Program-made: the position numbers and the translations under genes | Shown: piece after piece, positions 1-9,016 of the stretch | How positions within the stretch are numbered: position 1 is the first letter of the stretch | How the letters are laid out: each line of letters starts with the position of its first letter | Notes under the pieces: model-generated | Seen by the model: only the letters and a program-made list of their open reading frames with translations | Databases searched by the model: none | Told to the model about the DNA's origin: nothing | From: Deltaproteobacteria bacterium | Lineage (GTDB): Bacteria; Desulfobacterota; DSM-4660; Desulfatiglandales; HGW-15 | NCBI GenBank assembly: GCA_020060215.1 | Contig: JAGVAP010000055.1 | Coordinates: forward strand, 1 to 56,174 | Length of the DNA: 56,174 nt | Direction of reading: 5' to 3'

Positions 1-2
1 AC

Positions 3-104
3 GTGGAGTTGAGCCGGGCAAGATTGTTTCTGGCCAAGGGGTTGCGCACCGTCATTGAAAACGGGTTAGGATTGCTCGGGATCTCCGCTCCCGAAAAGAT
101 GTAG
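3..104 (+). CDS. argS: Arginyl-tRNA synthetase, C-terminal end (5' truncated by window)
   Basis: Only the last 33 codons lie in the window. They read as the terminal anticodon-binding (DALR) helices of class I arginyl-tRNA synthetase: a run of [20 protein letters not shown] followed by [10 protein letters not shown] and a TAG stop. The ending '...NGL.LLG...APE.M' is characteristic of ArgRS C-termini. The enzyme charges tRNA-Arg in the cytoplasm. The SPOR gene starts 17 bases after the stop, so the two are probably co-transcribed. Identification rests on the short C-terminal signature only. Confidence 0.8.
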   Translation: MELSRARLFLAKGLRTVIENGLGLLGISAPEKM

Positions 105-120
105 ACAGGTTCGGGGAAGT

Positions 121-789
121 ATGGCCCAGAAGAGACCCTCCCCATCCAAGGGGAGCAGGGGAAAATACCACATCGAGATGAGCTCCCTTTCGCTGTTCTT
201 CTGGGGTTTCTGCCTCTGTTTCCTCCTTGCCTGGGTTTTTGTGCTGGGGGTGCTTGTCGGTCGGGGGTTTCTCCCGAGCGCCGTCAGCACGATATCGGAC
301 TTGAAGTCACAGGTAAGCAGGCTGCAGGGCCTTGTCCCGCAAGCCAAACCCCCCGCGCCGGAGAGCCCGAAGATCGAGAACGATCCGAAGCTCGCGTTCT
401 ACGAGAAGCTTTCCAGCAAGAAGGAAGAGGTAAAGAAGAAGGGTCCCCAGGAGGAGAAGCAACCCCCTGCCGTCAAAGCGACGCCTGAACGAAAGGAGCA
501 GCCACCTTCGCCGGTTCCCAAGCCGGTGGAGAAGCCTGCAAACGGGCCTGGTAACACCCAGTACACCGTGCAGCTTGCAGCCGTGGAGGACAGGGCGAAG
601 GCGGAGGCCATGGTCGCTCGGTTGAAAGGGGGCGGATTTGAGGCATACTTTAGTGAGGTGAAGATCAAGGGGAAGACCTTCTACCGGATCCGGTGCGGGA
701 AATTCAAGACAAAGGAGGAGGCCGCCGCTCACGCCAGGAGATTGGCTGACGGGGCCGGGATTCAGGGTTTTGTCTCCAAGTTCGAATGA
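121..789 (+). CDS. SPOR-domain inner-membrane protein
   Basis: A 222-residue bitopic protein. Residues 1-20 are basic and cytoplasmic, about 23-47 form one hydrophobic segment, and about 75-145 are a Lys/Glu/Pro-rich linker. The C-terminal domain from about residue 146 (starting YTVQLAAVEDRAKAEAMVARL, cut here) matches the SPOR fold, which binds denuded septal peptidoglycan in the periplasm. The topology is that of FtsN/DedD-like division proteins, and a SPOR gene directly after argS is common in this bacterial group. The start is ATG with a purine-rich GGGGAAG upstream. The exact role (division or cell-wall accessory protein) is inferred from the family. Confidence 0.85.
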   Translation: MAQKRPSPSKGSRGKYHIEMSSLSLFFWGFCLCFLLAWVFVLGVLVGRGFLPSAVSTISDLKSQVSRLQGLVPQAKPPAPESPKIENDPKLAFYEKLSSKKEEVKKKGPQEEKQPPAVKATPERKEQPPSPVPKPVEKPANGPGNTQYTVQLAAVEDRAKAEAMVARLKGGGFEAYFSEVKIKGKTFYRIRCGKFKTKEEAAAHARRLADGAGIQGFVSKFE

Positions 790-1276
790 GGTCAGGATCA
801 GGAAGGCTGTAATCGGAGATATCCGGCATATCCACAGGCTGCTGGCGGGCTATGGCGAAAAAGGGCTCCTCCTTGCGCGGCCGCTAAGCGAACTTTATGA
901 TCATCTCCGGGATTTCTCGGTCCTGGTGGATGATTCCGCTGCCGATCCGATCGTCGGGGCGTGTGCGCTGAACATCTGCTGGGAAGATCTCGCCGAGATA
1001 CGATCCCTTGCCGTCCTGGAGCGGCATCAGAGGCGGGGATATGGGGCCAGGCTCGTACGGTCTTGCCTCCAGGAGGCAGTGGAGTTCGGGTTGAAGCGGG
1101 TCTTTGCCCTCACGTACGAGGAAGCGTTCTTTGCCGGACTGGGGTTCAGGAAGGTGGAAAAATCCGTTCTGCCCCACAAGGTGTGGGCCGACTGTCTCCG
1201 ATGCGCCAAGTACCCCGATTGCGACGAGACCGCAATGGCGATCGATCTCAAAGAAGGTCTGCCACGAAGGCAGTGA
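770..1276 (+). CDS. GNAT acetyltransferase, short N-acetylglutamate synthase-like
   Basis: A 168-residue GNAT-fold acetyltransferase. The acetyl-CoA-binding core is visible around RSLAVLERHQRRGYGARLV (R/Q-x-x-G-x-G/A type motif). The C-terminus carries DCLRCAKYPDCDETA, a Cys-x2-Cys-x5-Cys pattern that I associate with the stand-alone, amino-acid-kinase-less N-acetylglutamate synthases of deltaproteobacteria. These catalyse the first step of arginine synthesis (acetyl-CoA + glutamate). The proposed start is TTG at 770, inside the SPOR gene (20-base overlap, translational coupling); no ATG is available nearby. Proximity to argS fits an arginine role, but the substrate is inferred. Confidence 0.7.
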   Translation: MSPSSNEVRIRKAVIGDIRHIHRLLAGYGEKGLLLARPLSELYDHLRDFSVLVDDSAADPIVGACALNICWEDLAEIRSLAVLERHQRRGYGARLVRSCLQEAVEFGLKRVFALTYEEAFFAGLGFRKVEKSVLPHKVWADCLRCAKYPDCDETAMAIDLKEGLPRRQ

Positions 1277-1357
1277 GGACCACGCCCCTCTTTGCGGGAC
1301 AGGCGCGCGGCCTCAGGCGTCCCCCTGAGAAGGCACATGATAGTGGTAAGAACAAAT

Positions 1358-1612
1358 CAAAATCCGAAGCACGAAATCCGAAACAGTCTCCAATGGCAAA
1401 ATTCAAATGACTCAAACGGGAACCGGCAGACTCCATTCTCGACCCTAGAACCAGAGCGCAAAGGAACGAAGCCATGATCTGGACTCTGAACGGGAACCCC
1501 CGGGTCGGGTCCGGGGCAGACTCTGAACCTTTGAACCTCTTCTGCTGTTTTGCACGTGGAGCATTCAGGTTTTGAATTTGTTTCGGATTTCGATATTCGA
1601 TATTCGGATTTT
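1358..1612. repeat. Dispersed inverted-repeat element (AAATCCGAA family)
   Basis: The 368-base gap between the acetyltransferase and tatB contains no convincing gene. It holds a left arm near 1358-1384 with CGAAATCCGAAAC and a right arm at 1580-1612 with GTTTCGGATTTCG, plus a second matching segment (AAATCCGAA/TTCGGATTT). Related AT-rich 'caaatgacc/aaatcc' sequences recur near 2787, 18198 and 33130. It looks like a non-coding dispersed repeat, possibly MITE-like. Confidence 0.55.
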
Positions 1613-1644
1613 TCAAGCGTAAGGCATGTAGTAGGGAGGGAAAT

Positions 1645-2031
1645 ATGTTCGGTATAGGATTTCCCGAGTTGATCATCATCCTGGTGGTTGCCCTCATCGT
1701 GTTCGGGCCGAAAAAGCTGCCCGAGCTGGCCAAGGCCCTGGGCAAAGGAATGGCCGAGTTCAGGAAGGCAACACACGAGATCAAGGAAAGCCTGGATTTA
1801 AATGAGGACCTGCAGTCGGTCCGGAAGGACCTCGCGGACTCCGTGACCGGTCTGGACCGGTTCGAAGCCTCCGGAGAGGCCGCAAAGGCCTCCGAGGAGA
1901 CGGCCCGATTCGAAGGAAACGAACAGGTGGTCGAACCCGGGCAGGAAGTGGAGACCGGGAAGAACCCCAACCCGGAAGAGATGCAGACACCACCGCCTGC
2001 AGCGGAAAACAAGGACGATCATGCCCGATAA
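1645..2031 (+). CDS. tatB: Sec-independent translocase TatA/TatB-family protein
   Basis: A 128-residue twin-arginine translocase component. The N-terminus [20 protein letters not shown] is the short transmembrane helix with the conserved Glu at position 8. It is followed by the [16 protein letters not shown] hinge and amphipathic helix, then a long acidic, Pro-rich cytoplasmic tail. TatB and TatC form the receptor for folded proteins carrying RR signal peptides; at least two such substrates (hydrogenase small subunit, ApbE) lie in this window. The length and the overlap with tatC favour TatB, but TatA and TatB cannot be told apart cleanly here. A GGAGGGAAAT ribosome site precedes the ATG. Confidence 0.85.
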   Translation: MFGIGFPELIIILVVALIVFGPKKLPELAKALGKGMAEFRKATHEIKESLDLNEDLQSVRKDLADSVTGLDRFEASGEAAKASEETARFEGNEQVVEPGQEVETGKNPNPEEMQTPPPAAENKDDHAR

Positions 2032-2767
2032 TGGTCAGCCCCTCATATCCCACCTGGGCGAGTTCAGGAAAAGACTCGTCGCCTGCGCCATCGCAGTCGG
2101 AGTCGGTTTCGCCGTCTCCTACGCCTTCTCGGAAGAGCTCTTCGAGATCCTGGCCATGCCTCTCAAGAAAAACCTGGCCGAGGGGGAGCGGCTTGTCTTC
2201 ACGAACCTCCCGGAGATGTTTTTCGTCTATCTGAAGACCGCGTTCGTGGGCGGGCTCCTCCTCTCATCCCCTTTCATCTTCTACCAGCTGTGGATGTTCA
2301 TCGCACCCGGTCTGTACAGGAGGGAGAAGAGGCTGGTGATTCCCTTCATCCTCTTCTCATCGATCCTCTTCGTTGGAGGGGGGCTCTTCGGTTATTTCGT
2401 CGTATTCCCTTTCGGCTTCAAGTTTTTCCTGAGTTTCGAAAACGAGTTCCTGCAGGCCCTTCCATCGGTGAAACAGTATTTTTCCCTCTCCATCAAGCTG
2501 CTCTTTGCCTTCGGACTGATCTTTGAGCTGCCCGTGGTCATTTTCTTCCTGTCCCGAGTAGGGGCGGTCACCCCGGCCTCCCTGCGCAAGAAGCGAAAGT
2601 ATGCGGTGCTCCTGAGCTTTGTCATAGGGGCCATTCTGACGCCGCCCGACGTGATTACGCAATGCATGATGGCGGTGCCTATGATCGTCCTGTACGAGAT
2701 CGGCATCATCGCCGCCACGATAGCGGGCAAGAGAAAGCCGAAAGAGGAAGCCCTTGCGGAGGAATAG
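2021..2767 (+). CDS. tatC: Sec-independent protein translocase TatC
   Basis: A 248-residue polytopic membrane protein with about six hydrophobic segments and the TatC hallmarks: an N-terminal HLGEFRKRL (variant of HLxELRxR, recognising the RR signal peptide), the central [20 protein letters not shown], and the [19 protein letters not shown] segment in the last third. It forms the Tat receptor with TatB. The ATG overlaps the tatB 3' end by 11 bases, indicating translational coupling. The gene converges on dnaK, with a strong bidirectional hairpin at 2953-2987 between them. Confidence 0.97.
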   Translation: MPDNGQPLISHLGEFRKRLVACAIAVGVGFAVSYAFSEELFEILAMPLKKNLAEGERLVFTNLPEMFFVYLKTAFVGGLLLSSPFIFYQLWMFIAPGLYRREKRLVIPFILFSSILFVGGGLFGYFVVFPFGFKFFLSFENEFLQALPSVKQYFSLSIKLLFAFGLIFELPVVIFFLSRVGAVTPASLRKKRKYAVLLSFVIGAILTPPDVITQCMMAVPMIVLYEIGIIAATIAGKRKPKEEALAEE

Positions 2768-2952
2768 CTCTGAAAAAAGAAATGTCAAAACCCCAAATGA
2801 CCAGTCAAGCCTGAATGAAGAAATAATCCACTGGGATGCCGGGAACAAAGGAGGGGTTTCACAAGTGGAGCGCCAAATGGATCAGAACCCCTCACTGGGA
2901 ACCAAGAATCGGCGGACAGCTTCCGTATGAACAATATCGTTGAGGCGCTATA

Positions 2953-2987
2953 AGAAAGCCGCCTTTGGTCTGCAAAGGCGGCTTTCT
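2953..2987. terminator. Strong hairpin between convergent tatC and dnaK
   Basis: GAAAGCCGCCTTTG at 2954-2967 pairs perfectly with CAAAGGCGGCTTTC at 2973-2986 around a 5-base loop, with one further A-T pair outside. It is followed by tcgttctt on the plus strand and by TTAT on the minus strand, so it can terminate both convergent transcription units. Confidence 0.85.
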
Positions 2988-3013
2988 CGTTCTTCCGTAA
3001 CTGTCAACAGTGT

Positions 3014-4924
3014 CTACCTCTTCACCTCCTCGAAGTCCGCGTCCACCACGTCTTCGTCCTTTCCGGGTCCCCTGCCGGCCCCGGGTTCGGCCTCGCCCCC
3101 CCCGGCCTGCTGGGCGCCGGTGGCCTTGGCGTACAGGGCTTCGGCGATCTTGTGGGAGGTCTGGACCAATTCGTCGGTCAGGCGCTTGATCTCCTGCGTG
3201 TTTTCAGTGCCCATGGCCCCTTTGAGGTTCTCAATGGCCTTGTTGATGTCGCTCTTGGTCGATTCCTCCAACCGGTCTCCCGCCTCTTTCATGGACTTCT
3301 CGGTGCTGTAGATGAGGGAGTCCGCCGCATTCCGGGCATCGATCAGCTCTCTCTTCCTCTTGTCCTCCTCGGAATGGGTCTCCGCATCTCTGACCAGCCT
3401 CTGGATCTCTTCCTCCGAGAGCCCGCTCGATGCGGTGATCTTGATCGACTGTTCCTTCCCCGTTCCCATATCCTTGGCGGAGACATTCACGATCCCGTTC
3501 GCATCGATATCGAAGGTCACCTCGATCTGGGGGACACCTCTCGGGGCGGGCGGAATCCCTACCAGCTGGAAACGGCCGAGGGTCTTGTTGTTCGCGGCCA
3601 TCTCCCGTTCACCCTGAAGCACATGGATCTCCACCGCAGGCTGGTTGTCCGCGGCCGTCGAGAAGACCTGGCTCTTCCTGGTGGGGATGGTGGTGTTCTT
3701 CTCGATCAGCTTCGTAAAGACACCCCCCAGGGTCTCGATGCCGAGCGACAGCGGGGTCACGTCCAGGAGAAGGACGTCCTTGACCTCTCCCTTCAGCACG
3801 CCACCCTGGATCGCCGCCCCCACGGCCACCACCTCGTCGGGGTTCACCCCTTTGCTGGGCTCTCGGCCGAAGATGTCCTTGACCTTCTGCTGGACCTTCG
3901 GCATGCGGGTCATCCCGCCGACCAAAATGACTTCGTTGATGTCCTGCGTCTTCAGGCCGGAGTCCCTGACGGCGGTTTGACAGGGCTCCACCACCTTCTC
4001 GATCAGATCATCGACCAGGGACTCCAGCTTGGCCCTGCTTAGTTTGATATTGAGGTGCTTCGGCCCGCTGGCATCGGCCGTGATGAATGGAAGGTTGATA
4101 TCGGTCTCCATGGAGCTCGAAAGCTCCATCTTCGCCTTTTCCGCGGCCTCCTTCAGTCTCTGAAGGGCCATCTTGTCGTTCCGGAGGTCGATGCCCTGAT
4201 CCTTTTTGAACTCATTGGCGAGGTAATCCACTACTCGAAGGTCGAAATCCTCGCCCCCCAGGTGGGTATCTCCGTTGGTCGCCTTGACTTCAAACACACC
4301 CTCCCCGATCTCGAGGATGGAGATATCGAACGTGCCTCCTCCAAGATCGAAGACCGCAATCTTCTTGTCCCCTTTCTTGTCCAGACCATACGCAAGGGCT
4401 GCGGCCGTGGGTTCGTTGATGATCCGCAATACGTTCAGCCCGGAGATCCGGCCAGCATCTTTGGTGGCCTGTCTCTGGCTGTCGTTGAAATAGGCCGGGA
4501 CCGTGATGACGGCCTCACTCACCTTTTCGCCCAGGTAATCTTCCGCCGTCTGCTTCATCTTCTGCAGGATCATGGAAGAGATCTCCGCCGGGCTGTAGCT
4601 CTTCCCCCTTACCTGCACGTGCGCATCCCCGTTGGAGGCCTTTACGATCTTGTAGGGCAGGATTTTGACATCCTTCTGTACTTCGGACGATTCAAATTTT
4701 CTGCCGATCAATCTCTTGACGGCAAAGACGGTGTTGTCCGGGTTGGTGATGGCCTGCCTCTTGGCGATCTGCCCGACCAGCCTCTCACCCTTCTCCGTAA
4801 ATGCGACAATGGAGGGAGTAGTCCTGCTCCCCTCGGCGTTGGCAATGACGACCGGATCCCCCCCCTCCATGATCGCCACACACGAGTTCGTCGTACCCAG
4901 GTCGATACCTATTACTTTAGCCAT
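3014..4924 (-). CDS. dnaK: Chaperone protein DnaK (Hsp70)
   Basis: A 636-residue Hsp70. It starts [17 protein letters not shown] (ATPase phosphate-1 motif), has the [15 protein letters not shown] phosphate-2 segment, the [10 protein letters not shown] adenosine motif, and the substrate-binding domain with the [14 protein letters not shown] linker. It ends in an Ala/Gly-rich tail and [11 protein letters not shown], close to the canonical EEV-type terminus. It folds and disaggregates proteins with DnaJ and the exchange factor GrpE. grpE lies directly upstream (28-base gap), so the order is grpE-dnaK. No dnaJ follows within the window. The length is normal and the reading frame intact. Confidence 0.99.
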   Translation of the reverse strand: MAKVIGIDLGTTNSCVAIMEGGDPVVIANAEGSRTTPSIVAFTEKGERLVGQIAKRQAITNPDNTVFAVKRLIGRKFESSEVQKDVKILPYKIVKASNGDAHVQVRGKSYSPAEISSMILQKMKQTAEDYLGEKVSEAVITVPAYFNDSQRQATKDAGRISGLNVLRIINEPTAAALAYGLDKKGDKKIAVFDLGGGTFDISILEIGEGVFEVKATNGDTHLGGEDFDLRVVDYLANEFKKDQGIDLRNDKMALQRLKEAAEKAKMELSSSMETDINLPFITADASGPKHLNIKLSRAKLESLVDDLIEKVVEPCQTAVRDSGLKTQDINEVILVGGMTRMPKVQQKVKDIFGREPSKGVNPDEVVAVGAAIQGGVLKGEVKDVLLLDVTPLSLGIETLGGVFTKLIEKNTTIPTRKSQVFSTAADNQPAVEIHVLQGEREMAANNKTLGRFQLVGIPPAPRGVPQIEVTFDIDANGIVNVSAKDMGTGKEQSIKITASSGLSEEEIQRLVRDAETHSEEDKRKRELIDARNAADSLIYSTEKSMKEAGDRLEESTKSDINKAIENLKGAMGTENTQEIKRLTDELVQTSHKIAEALYAKATGAQQAGGGEAEPGAGRGPGKDEDVVDADFEEVKR

Positions 4925-4952
4925 TTCTTCCTCCGTCTCTATTTTCGTTTAA

Positions 4953-5588
4953 TCACAAGCTGCCTTCTCGGGGGATGTCCTCCCTCGTTTCTGAATGCTC
5001 GGAGCGATTTTCTGCTCGGCCACGACTGACCACCACCATGGCCGGACGCAGGAGCCTGCCGTTGAAGGTGTAACCCTTCTGCAATTCCTGGATCACCGTC
5101 CCAGGGGCCGCATCTTGATGTTCCGCTTCGTATACCGCTTCGTGGAATCGAGGGTCGAAAGATGCTCCTTCCGCCTCCACCTCCTCGACCCCGGATCTCC
5201 CGAGGCTGTCCTTCAAGCCTTTCAGGGTCAGCTCCACACCCTCCCGCAGAGCATCCAAAGAGCTTTCGTCGCGGGAGTGGGTGATCGCCTTCTCGAGATT
5301 GTCGATCACCGGCAGTATGGACTTGATCAGGTTCTCATTGGCATATTTGATCCAATCCTCTTTCTCTTTTGCGGCCCTCTTCTTGATGTTCTCGGCATCC
5401 GCCATGGCGCGAAGATAAAGGTCGTAATTGCGGTCGGCCTTCTGGCGCTGCTCTCGGAAGGCCTCGATCATTTCTTCTGGGGGCATGCGTTCGAACTGCT
5501 TCTCGTCGACCCGACTTTCCTGTGCCCGACTCTCCTCGGCCTCGCCAGCGGACTTCACATCCACCTTCTTGACTTTCTGCTCCTCCAT
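4953..5588 (-). CDS. grpE: Nucleotide exchange factor GrpE
   Basis: A 211-residue GrpE. An acidic, low-complexity N-terminus is followed by a long coiled coil (about residues 35-110, containing YLRAMADAENIKKRAAKEKE) and the C-terminal beta-domain signature PGTVIQELQKGYTFNGRLLR. GrpE dimerises and speeds ADP release from DnaK. It is the first gene of the grpE-dnaK unit; no hrcA and no CIRCE-type inverted repeat (TTAGCACTC/GAGTGCTAA) is visible upstream. The C-terminal tail after VVVSRGRAE is about 20 residues longer than the core domain needs. Confidence 0.97.
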   Translation of the reverse strand: MEEQKVKKVDVKSAGEAEESRAQESRVDEKQFERMPPEEMIEAFREQRQKADRNYDLYLRAMADAENIKKRAAKEKEDWIKYANENLIKSILPVIDNLEKAITHSRDESSLDALREGVELTLKGLKDSLGRSGVEEVEAEGASFDPRFHEAVYEAEHQDAAPGTVIQELQKGYTFNGRLLRPAMVVVSRGRAENRSEHSETREDIPREGSL

Positions 5589-5923
5589 CTATCCGTTTAC
5601 ACCCCTTTTCCCATTCCGTTTTTCAGGTATGAGCGAAAAATATAAGGATATCAGATAAATATATAGGGGCAAACCTATTGCAAAACGTTAAGCATCCAGG
5701 AGAGATTTGTCAAGCAGAGCAAGAAGATGATCTAAGCCACACAAATATGGCCTTTTTCGATCCAGGGTTTTCGGTTGGATTCAACCTTCGAAGGCGTGGA
5801 TAAGTCGGACCCTATCCGGCTGAGGAAACGGTCTGAAGTACAAATGTCGAAGGCCGTAAGCAACGCCTGTGAAAGCGCAGAAGCCTACGGCCTGAGATCG
5901 TAGTTGACCCCCCAAGGCACCTC
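5589..5923. other. 335-base intergenic region grpE/purC
   Basis: No gene is seen here. The part next to grpE is AT-rich and holds its candidate promoter. Near 5851-5897 an imperfect hairpin (AGGCCGTAAGC with GCCTACGGCCT) lies just past the purC stop; it lacks a T-tract and is only a weak terminator candidate for purC. Confidence 0.5.
5685..5713 (-). promoter_or_regulatory. Candidate sigma-70-type promoter for grpE-dnaK
   Basis: On the minus strand TTGACA (5713-5708) is a perfect -35 box. A 17-base spacer leads to TAACGT (5690-5685) as a weak -10. It lies about 100 bases upstream of the grpE ATG. I looked for a heat-shock (sigma-32) -10 (CCCCATnT): CCCCTATAT is present at 5662-5670, but with no properly spaced -35. 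Confidence 0.4.
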
Positions 5924-6820
5924 TCACGCCAGCCCCTTGCCGGTGAGCCTGGAGAAGGCCTCCAGGTACTTTTCCCTCGTTTTCCGGACTACATCCGATG
6001 GAAGCTTGGGGGGAGGAGGCTCTTTCGGCCAGTCGAGGCTGTTCAGGTAATCCCTCAGAAACTGCTTGTCAAAGCTGCTCTGAGGTCCGCCCGCACGATA
6101 GGCATCCATGGGCCAGAACCGGGAGGAGTCCGGCGTCAACACCTCGTCGATCAGGATGATCCGGCCGTCTACGAACCCGAACTCGAACTTGGTATCCGCA
6201 ATGATGATCCCCTTTTTCGCCGCAAGATCCCTCCCGAACTTGTAGATCTCGATGCTCAGGGACCGGATCTCCCGGGCAACATGCTCGCCCAGGATCTCAG
6301 CCGCCCTCTCATAGGATATGTTCAGGTCGTGTAGCCCTTGCTCCTCCTTGGTGGAAGGGGTGAAGATGGGCTCCGGCAGCTTTTCCGACTCCACCAGCCC
6401 GGCCGGGAGCGGAATCCCGCAGATGCTTTGCCCTGAAACATACTCGGCCCAGCCGGAACCCGAGAGGTACCCTCTTACAATGCACTCCACCGGCAGCGGG
6501 CGGGCCTTCTTCACAAGCATGCTGCGGCCCTGCAACTCCTTCGCGTAACTGCGGCAGGCCGAGGGGTACTGCGAGACATCGGCTGTCACCAGGTGGTTTT
6601 CCACGATACCCTTCAACTGCTCGAACCAGAAAAGGGAAATGGAGGTCAGGATTCTTCCCTTGTCGGGAATCGGGTCATCCATGACCACATCGAATGCAGA
6701 TATACGATCACTCGCCACAATCAGCAGCTTGTCTTCGATCTCGTATATGTCCCTCACCTTGCCCCGTTTCAGGAGCTTCAATCCGCTGAAACGGGATTTC
6801 AACATCGATTGATCGGCCAT
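5924..6820 (-). CDS. purC: Phosphoribosylaminoimidazole-succinocarboxamide synthase
   Basis: A 298-residue SAICAR synthase, which ligates aspartate to CAIR using ATP in purine synthesis. Visible motifs are [20 protein letters not shown] (nucleotide-binding beta-hairpin), [29 protein letters not shown] and [15 protein letters not shown]. The start is placed at the internal ATG (MADQSML) because a GGGAGG lies 8 bases upstream and family members start near here; an in-frame ATG at 6868 would add 16 unconserved residues. It stands alone, divergent from the small coiled-coil gene at 6999. Confidence 0.97.
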   Translation of the reverse strand: MADQSMLKSRFSGLKLLKRGKVRDIYEIEDKLLIVASDRISAFDVVMDDPIPDKGRILTSISLFWFEQLKGIVENHLVTADVSQYPSACRSYAKELQGRSMLVKKARPLPVECIVRGYLSGSGWAEYVSGQSICGIPLPAGLVESEKLPEPIFTPSTKEEQGLHDLNISYERAAEILGEHVAREIRSLSIEIYKFGRDLAAKKGIIIADTKFEFGFVDGRIILIDEVLTPDSSRFWPMDAYRAGGPQSSFDKQFLRDYLNSLDWPKEPPPPKLPSDVVRKTREKYLEAFSRLTGKGLA

Positions 6821-6998
6821 TCCGTTTTCCTCCCACTCCTTATTGTTGCAGAAATTGATTGAAATCAAACATGAATTTACGTAACTCTTTAGCTCTTTGA
6901 AAGGCCAAAGCGAAGGGGTTGCCCACCCTGCACCATTTTTCCATAGAGCCCGGAGTTACGAGATCATCTATCTTCAACGAAAACCCACAGGATCTCCC

Positions 6999-7295
6999 AT
7001 GCTGCTCACGAAAGAAAGTCAGGCCATCAGGAACGCCATCCTCGACTTTGAAAAAAGGATAGAGGAGATGCATCTGAGTATCCAGAAGTTCTATCAGGGG
7101 ACCGAAAAACGTCTGCCTGAATGGGAAAGACTGGAAATGGAACTGCTTCAATTCTCGAGAAGAAGAATCAATGAACTCGAGCTTTCCAAGAACCTGGAGA
7201 GGGTCCTCTACAAATACCAGAATCGGAAGAAGATCTGGCTCCGCTGGATCGAGGAGGCCCATCGTTCACCGGGATCGGAGAAGGCCGGCTCCTGA
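6999..7295 (+). CDS. Small hypothetical coiled-coil protein
   Basis: A 98-residue, highly charged, predicted all-helical protein (MLLTKESQAIRNAILDFEKR start; heptad-like Leu/Ile spacing through about residue 75) ending in a basic YKYQNRKKIWLRWIEEAHR. I recognise no family. The start was chosen at ATG 6999, preceded by AGGA at good spacing; the frame is open for 34 more codons upstream but without conserved character. It lies between divergent purC and convergent lytic transglycosylase genes. Its function is unknown. Confidence 0.6.
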   Translation: MLLTKESQAIRNAILDFEKRIEEMHLSIQKFYQGTEKRLPEWERLEMELLQFSRRRINELELSKNLERVLYKYQNRKKIWLRWIEEAHRSPGSEKAGS

Positions 7296-7303
7296 AGTCA
7301 GCC

Positions 7304-8713
7304 TCAACTCTCCTTGCTCGCGAGCCTCTCGACTCTCTTGAGGTACTCCCTGTAGTAATCGGAAACCTTGTTCCTGAAGTGGACGGTTTCCGAAAAAGGG
7401 GGAATCCCCCTGTATTCTCGGACCCTGTGCGGTCCGGCATTGTAAGCGGCCAGGGCCAGGCTGACATCCCCTTCCTGTTCCTGCAGCAGCCTTGAAAAAT
7501 AGCGGAGTCCGTGTTCAATGGCCTGGGCGGGTTTGAATCGGTCATCTTCCCGTTTGTGAAGCAGATCGTTTTTGTACCTGGCGAAAAACCGTTCCTTCTC
7601 CTGCGTATATGCAATGGACTCCTGCATCAACCCCCGGGCCTGGACGGCACCCGACAAGGCATCTTCCGGGGTAATCCGGGCCAGGGCGGCCATGGCCTCA
7701 TTCCTTTTTTTCCGCTCCTGATCCTGGATTGAAAATGCCTGCTCAAAGTACCCGGGCTTGTAGATGTTCTTCATCCCGAGTTCCAGCGCAGTCTGCGGCA
7801 TAATCTGTGTAAGACCCGCCGCCCCGCTCCTGGAGACGGCGAAGGGGTCGAAACCGGATTCCCTCTTCATCAGGGCAAGGAAGAGGAGCGGGTCCACAGG
7901 ATAGATCTTCGGAAGGATTCGATCCAGGACGTTGCACACCGTGTCGAAATAGGTCAGGTCGTTCTTTTCCAGGACCCGCTTCCAGGCCGCGGAGGCTTTC
8001 TTCGCCCCCCCGGGGTCTCTGTCCATGTCATAGGCGCTGAGAGCCTCTTTGGAGGCCCGGAACTGATACTGTCTGAAGACCTCGTTCACAAAGCCGACAT
8101 TCTCCGGACTCAAGGGGTGATCGGAGGCGGGAATTCCACGACACTCGTTAAAGAAATGGGCGAGGGCATCGCGAAGCCTGTGGCCGTATCTGTTCAGGCT
8201 TTCGGCAACCAGCTTCTCCAGCAGGAGCGATGTGACGGCATCGTTCAGCCGGTCGTCCACCTGGGGAGTGAGCCTCGATCGGTACTCCATCATCTTCTGC
8301 CTGCCCGTCTCCACACACCTTCTGTAGGAGAGAAAGGAATCGGCAACCTGCCGGGCATGCTCGTTCGGCGTCTTTTCCCTTCGCTGGGAAGTCATTCCCG
8401 CCTTGGCCTTCTCCAGTAACTTCTCGGACTTCTGAAACTGCTCTTTGGCCTCCAGATAGTCCCTGTCGATCAAGGAATTGAGTCCCAGGGATCGGGCGGT
8501 CTCAGGCCCGATCTTCAAAAGCCCCTCCTCACCCCTGTAGGAGCCGTCCTGCAGGCTTTCACCATAGACCCTCTGGTTATAGGCGATGATGATCTCTTTG
8601 AGGAGCGGGTCGACCGCGCCCTGGCCGGTACAGGGGACCAGGAACATGATTCCCATGGAGACCCAGGCAAGGAACGCTATGGAAATCGACCGTCTGATGT
8701 GTTTTCGATTCAT
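7304..8713 (-). CDS. Lytic transglycosylase (SLT domain)
   Basis: A 469-residue exported murein hydrolase. Residues 1-33 form a Sec signal peptide (basic start, hydrophobic core, cleavage near QGA). The middle, about 35-265, is helical and charged. The SLT domain begins about 268: LFLALMKRESGFDPFAVS with catalytic Glu285, then SGAAGLTQIMPQTALELG, and near residue 427 AYNAGPHRVREYRG, all family hallmarks. It cleaves peptidoglycan glycan strands non-hydrolytically, giving 1,6-anhydromuramic products. The long helical middle resembles the superhelical part of Slt70-type enzymes but is shorter. No further operon partner is evident. Confidence 0.93.
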   Translation of the reverse strand: MNRKHIRRSISIAFLAWVSMGIMFLVPCTGQGAVDPLLKEIIIAYNQRVYGESLQDGSYRGEEGLLKIGPETARSLGLNSLIDRDYLEAKEQFQKSEKLLEKAKAGMTSQRREKTPNEHARQVADSFLSYRRCVETGRQKMMEYRSRLTPQVDDRLNDAVTSLLLEKLVAESLNRYGHRLRDALAHFFNECRGIPASDHPLSPENVGFVNEVFRQYQFRASKEALSAYDMDRDPGGAKKASAAWKRVLEKNDLTYFDTVCNVLDRILPKIYPVDPLLFLALMKRESGFDPFAVSRSGAAGLTQIMPQTALELGMKNIYKPGYFEQAFSIQDQERKKRNEAMAALARITPEDALSGAVQARGLMQESIAYTQEKERFFARYKNDLLHKREDDRFKPAQAIEHGLRYFSRLLQEQEGDVSLALAAYNAGPHRVREYRGIPPFSETVHFRNKVSDYYREYLKRVERLASKES

Positions 8714-8924
8714 AGGTCCAGATCTGTCTATCCCCTATCGTCTCCGAGAAAAGGGTTTTCATCATCCTCCGGGCCGGAAAGGAGTAAGGGGGGACATGTT
8801 CCGGCCGGCAAATCAGCGCAAGGTTAAATGAATGGTCTCAAAAAAGCAATCTCTCATCCTCATGGTGAGAGACTCCCCCGTCGGCCCCCCGTTTGGTATT
8901 TCATGTAAAGGGCAGTCAATAACA

Positions 8925-8951
8925 TTGACAGGGAAACATTTGAGCTTAGTT
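8925..8951 (+). promoter_or_regulatory. Possible promoter upstream of clpB
   Basis: TTGACA at 8925-8930 is a perfect -35 hexamer. The best -10 candidate, TAGTTT after a 16-base spacer, is weak. It lies about 70 bases upstream of the clpB start. No clear sigma-32 element is seen. Confidence 0.3.
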
Positions 8952-9016
8952 TGATCGAGATTTATAGATTGCTCATAAGGCATGTACTCTCTTTCGAAAT
9001 CGAGGAGGAATCGCAA

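Noticed and set aside
5589..5760. CIRCE or sigma-32 control of grpE-dnaK
   Set aside because: No TTAGCACTC-N9-GAGTGCTAA repeat and no properly spaced sigma-32 pair could be found.
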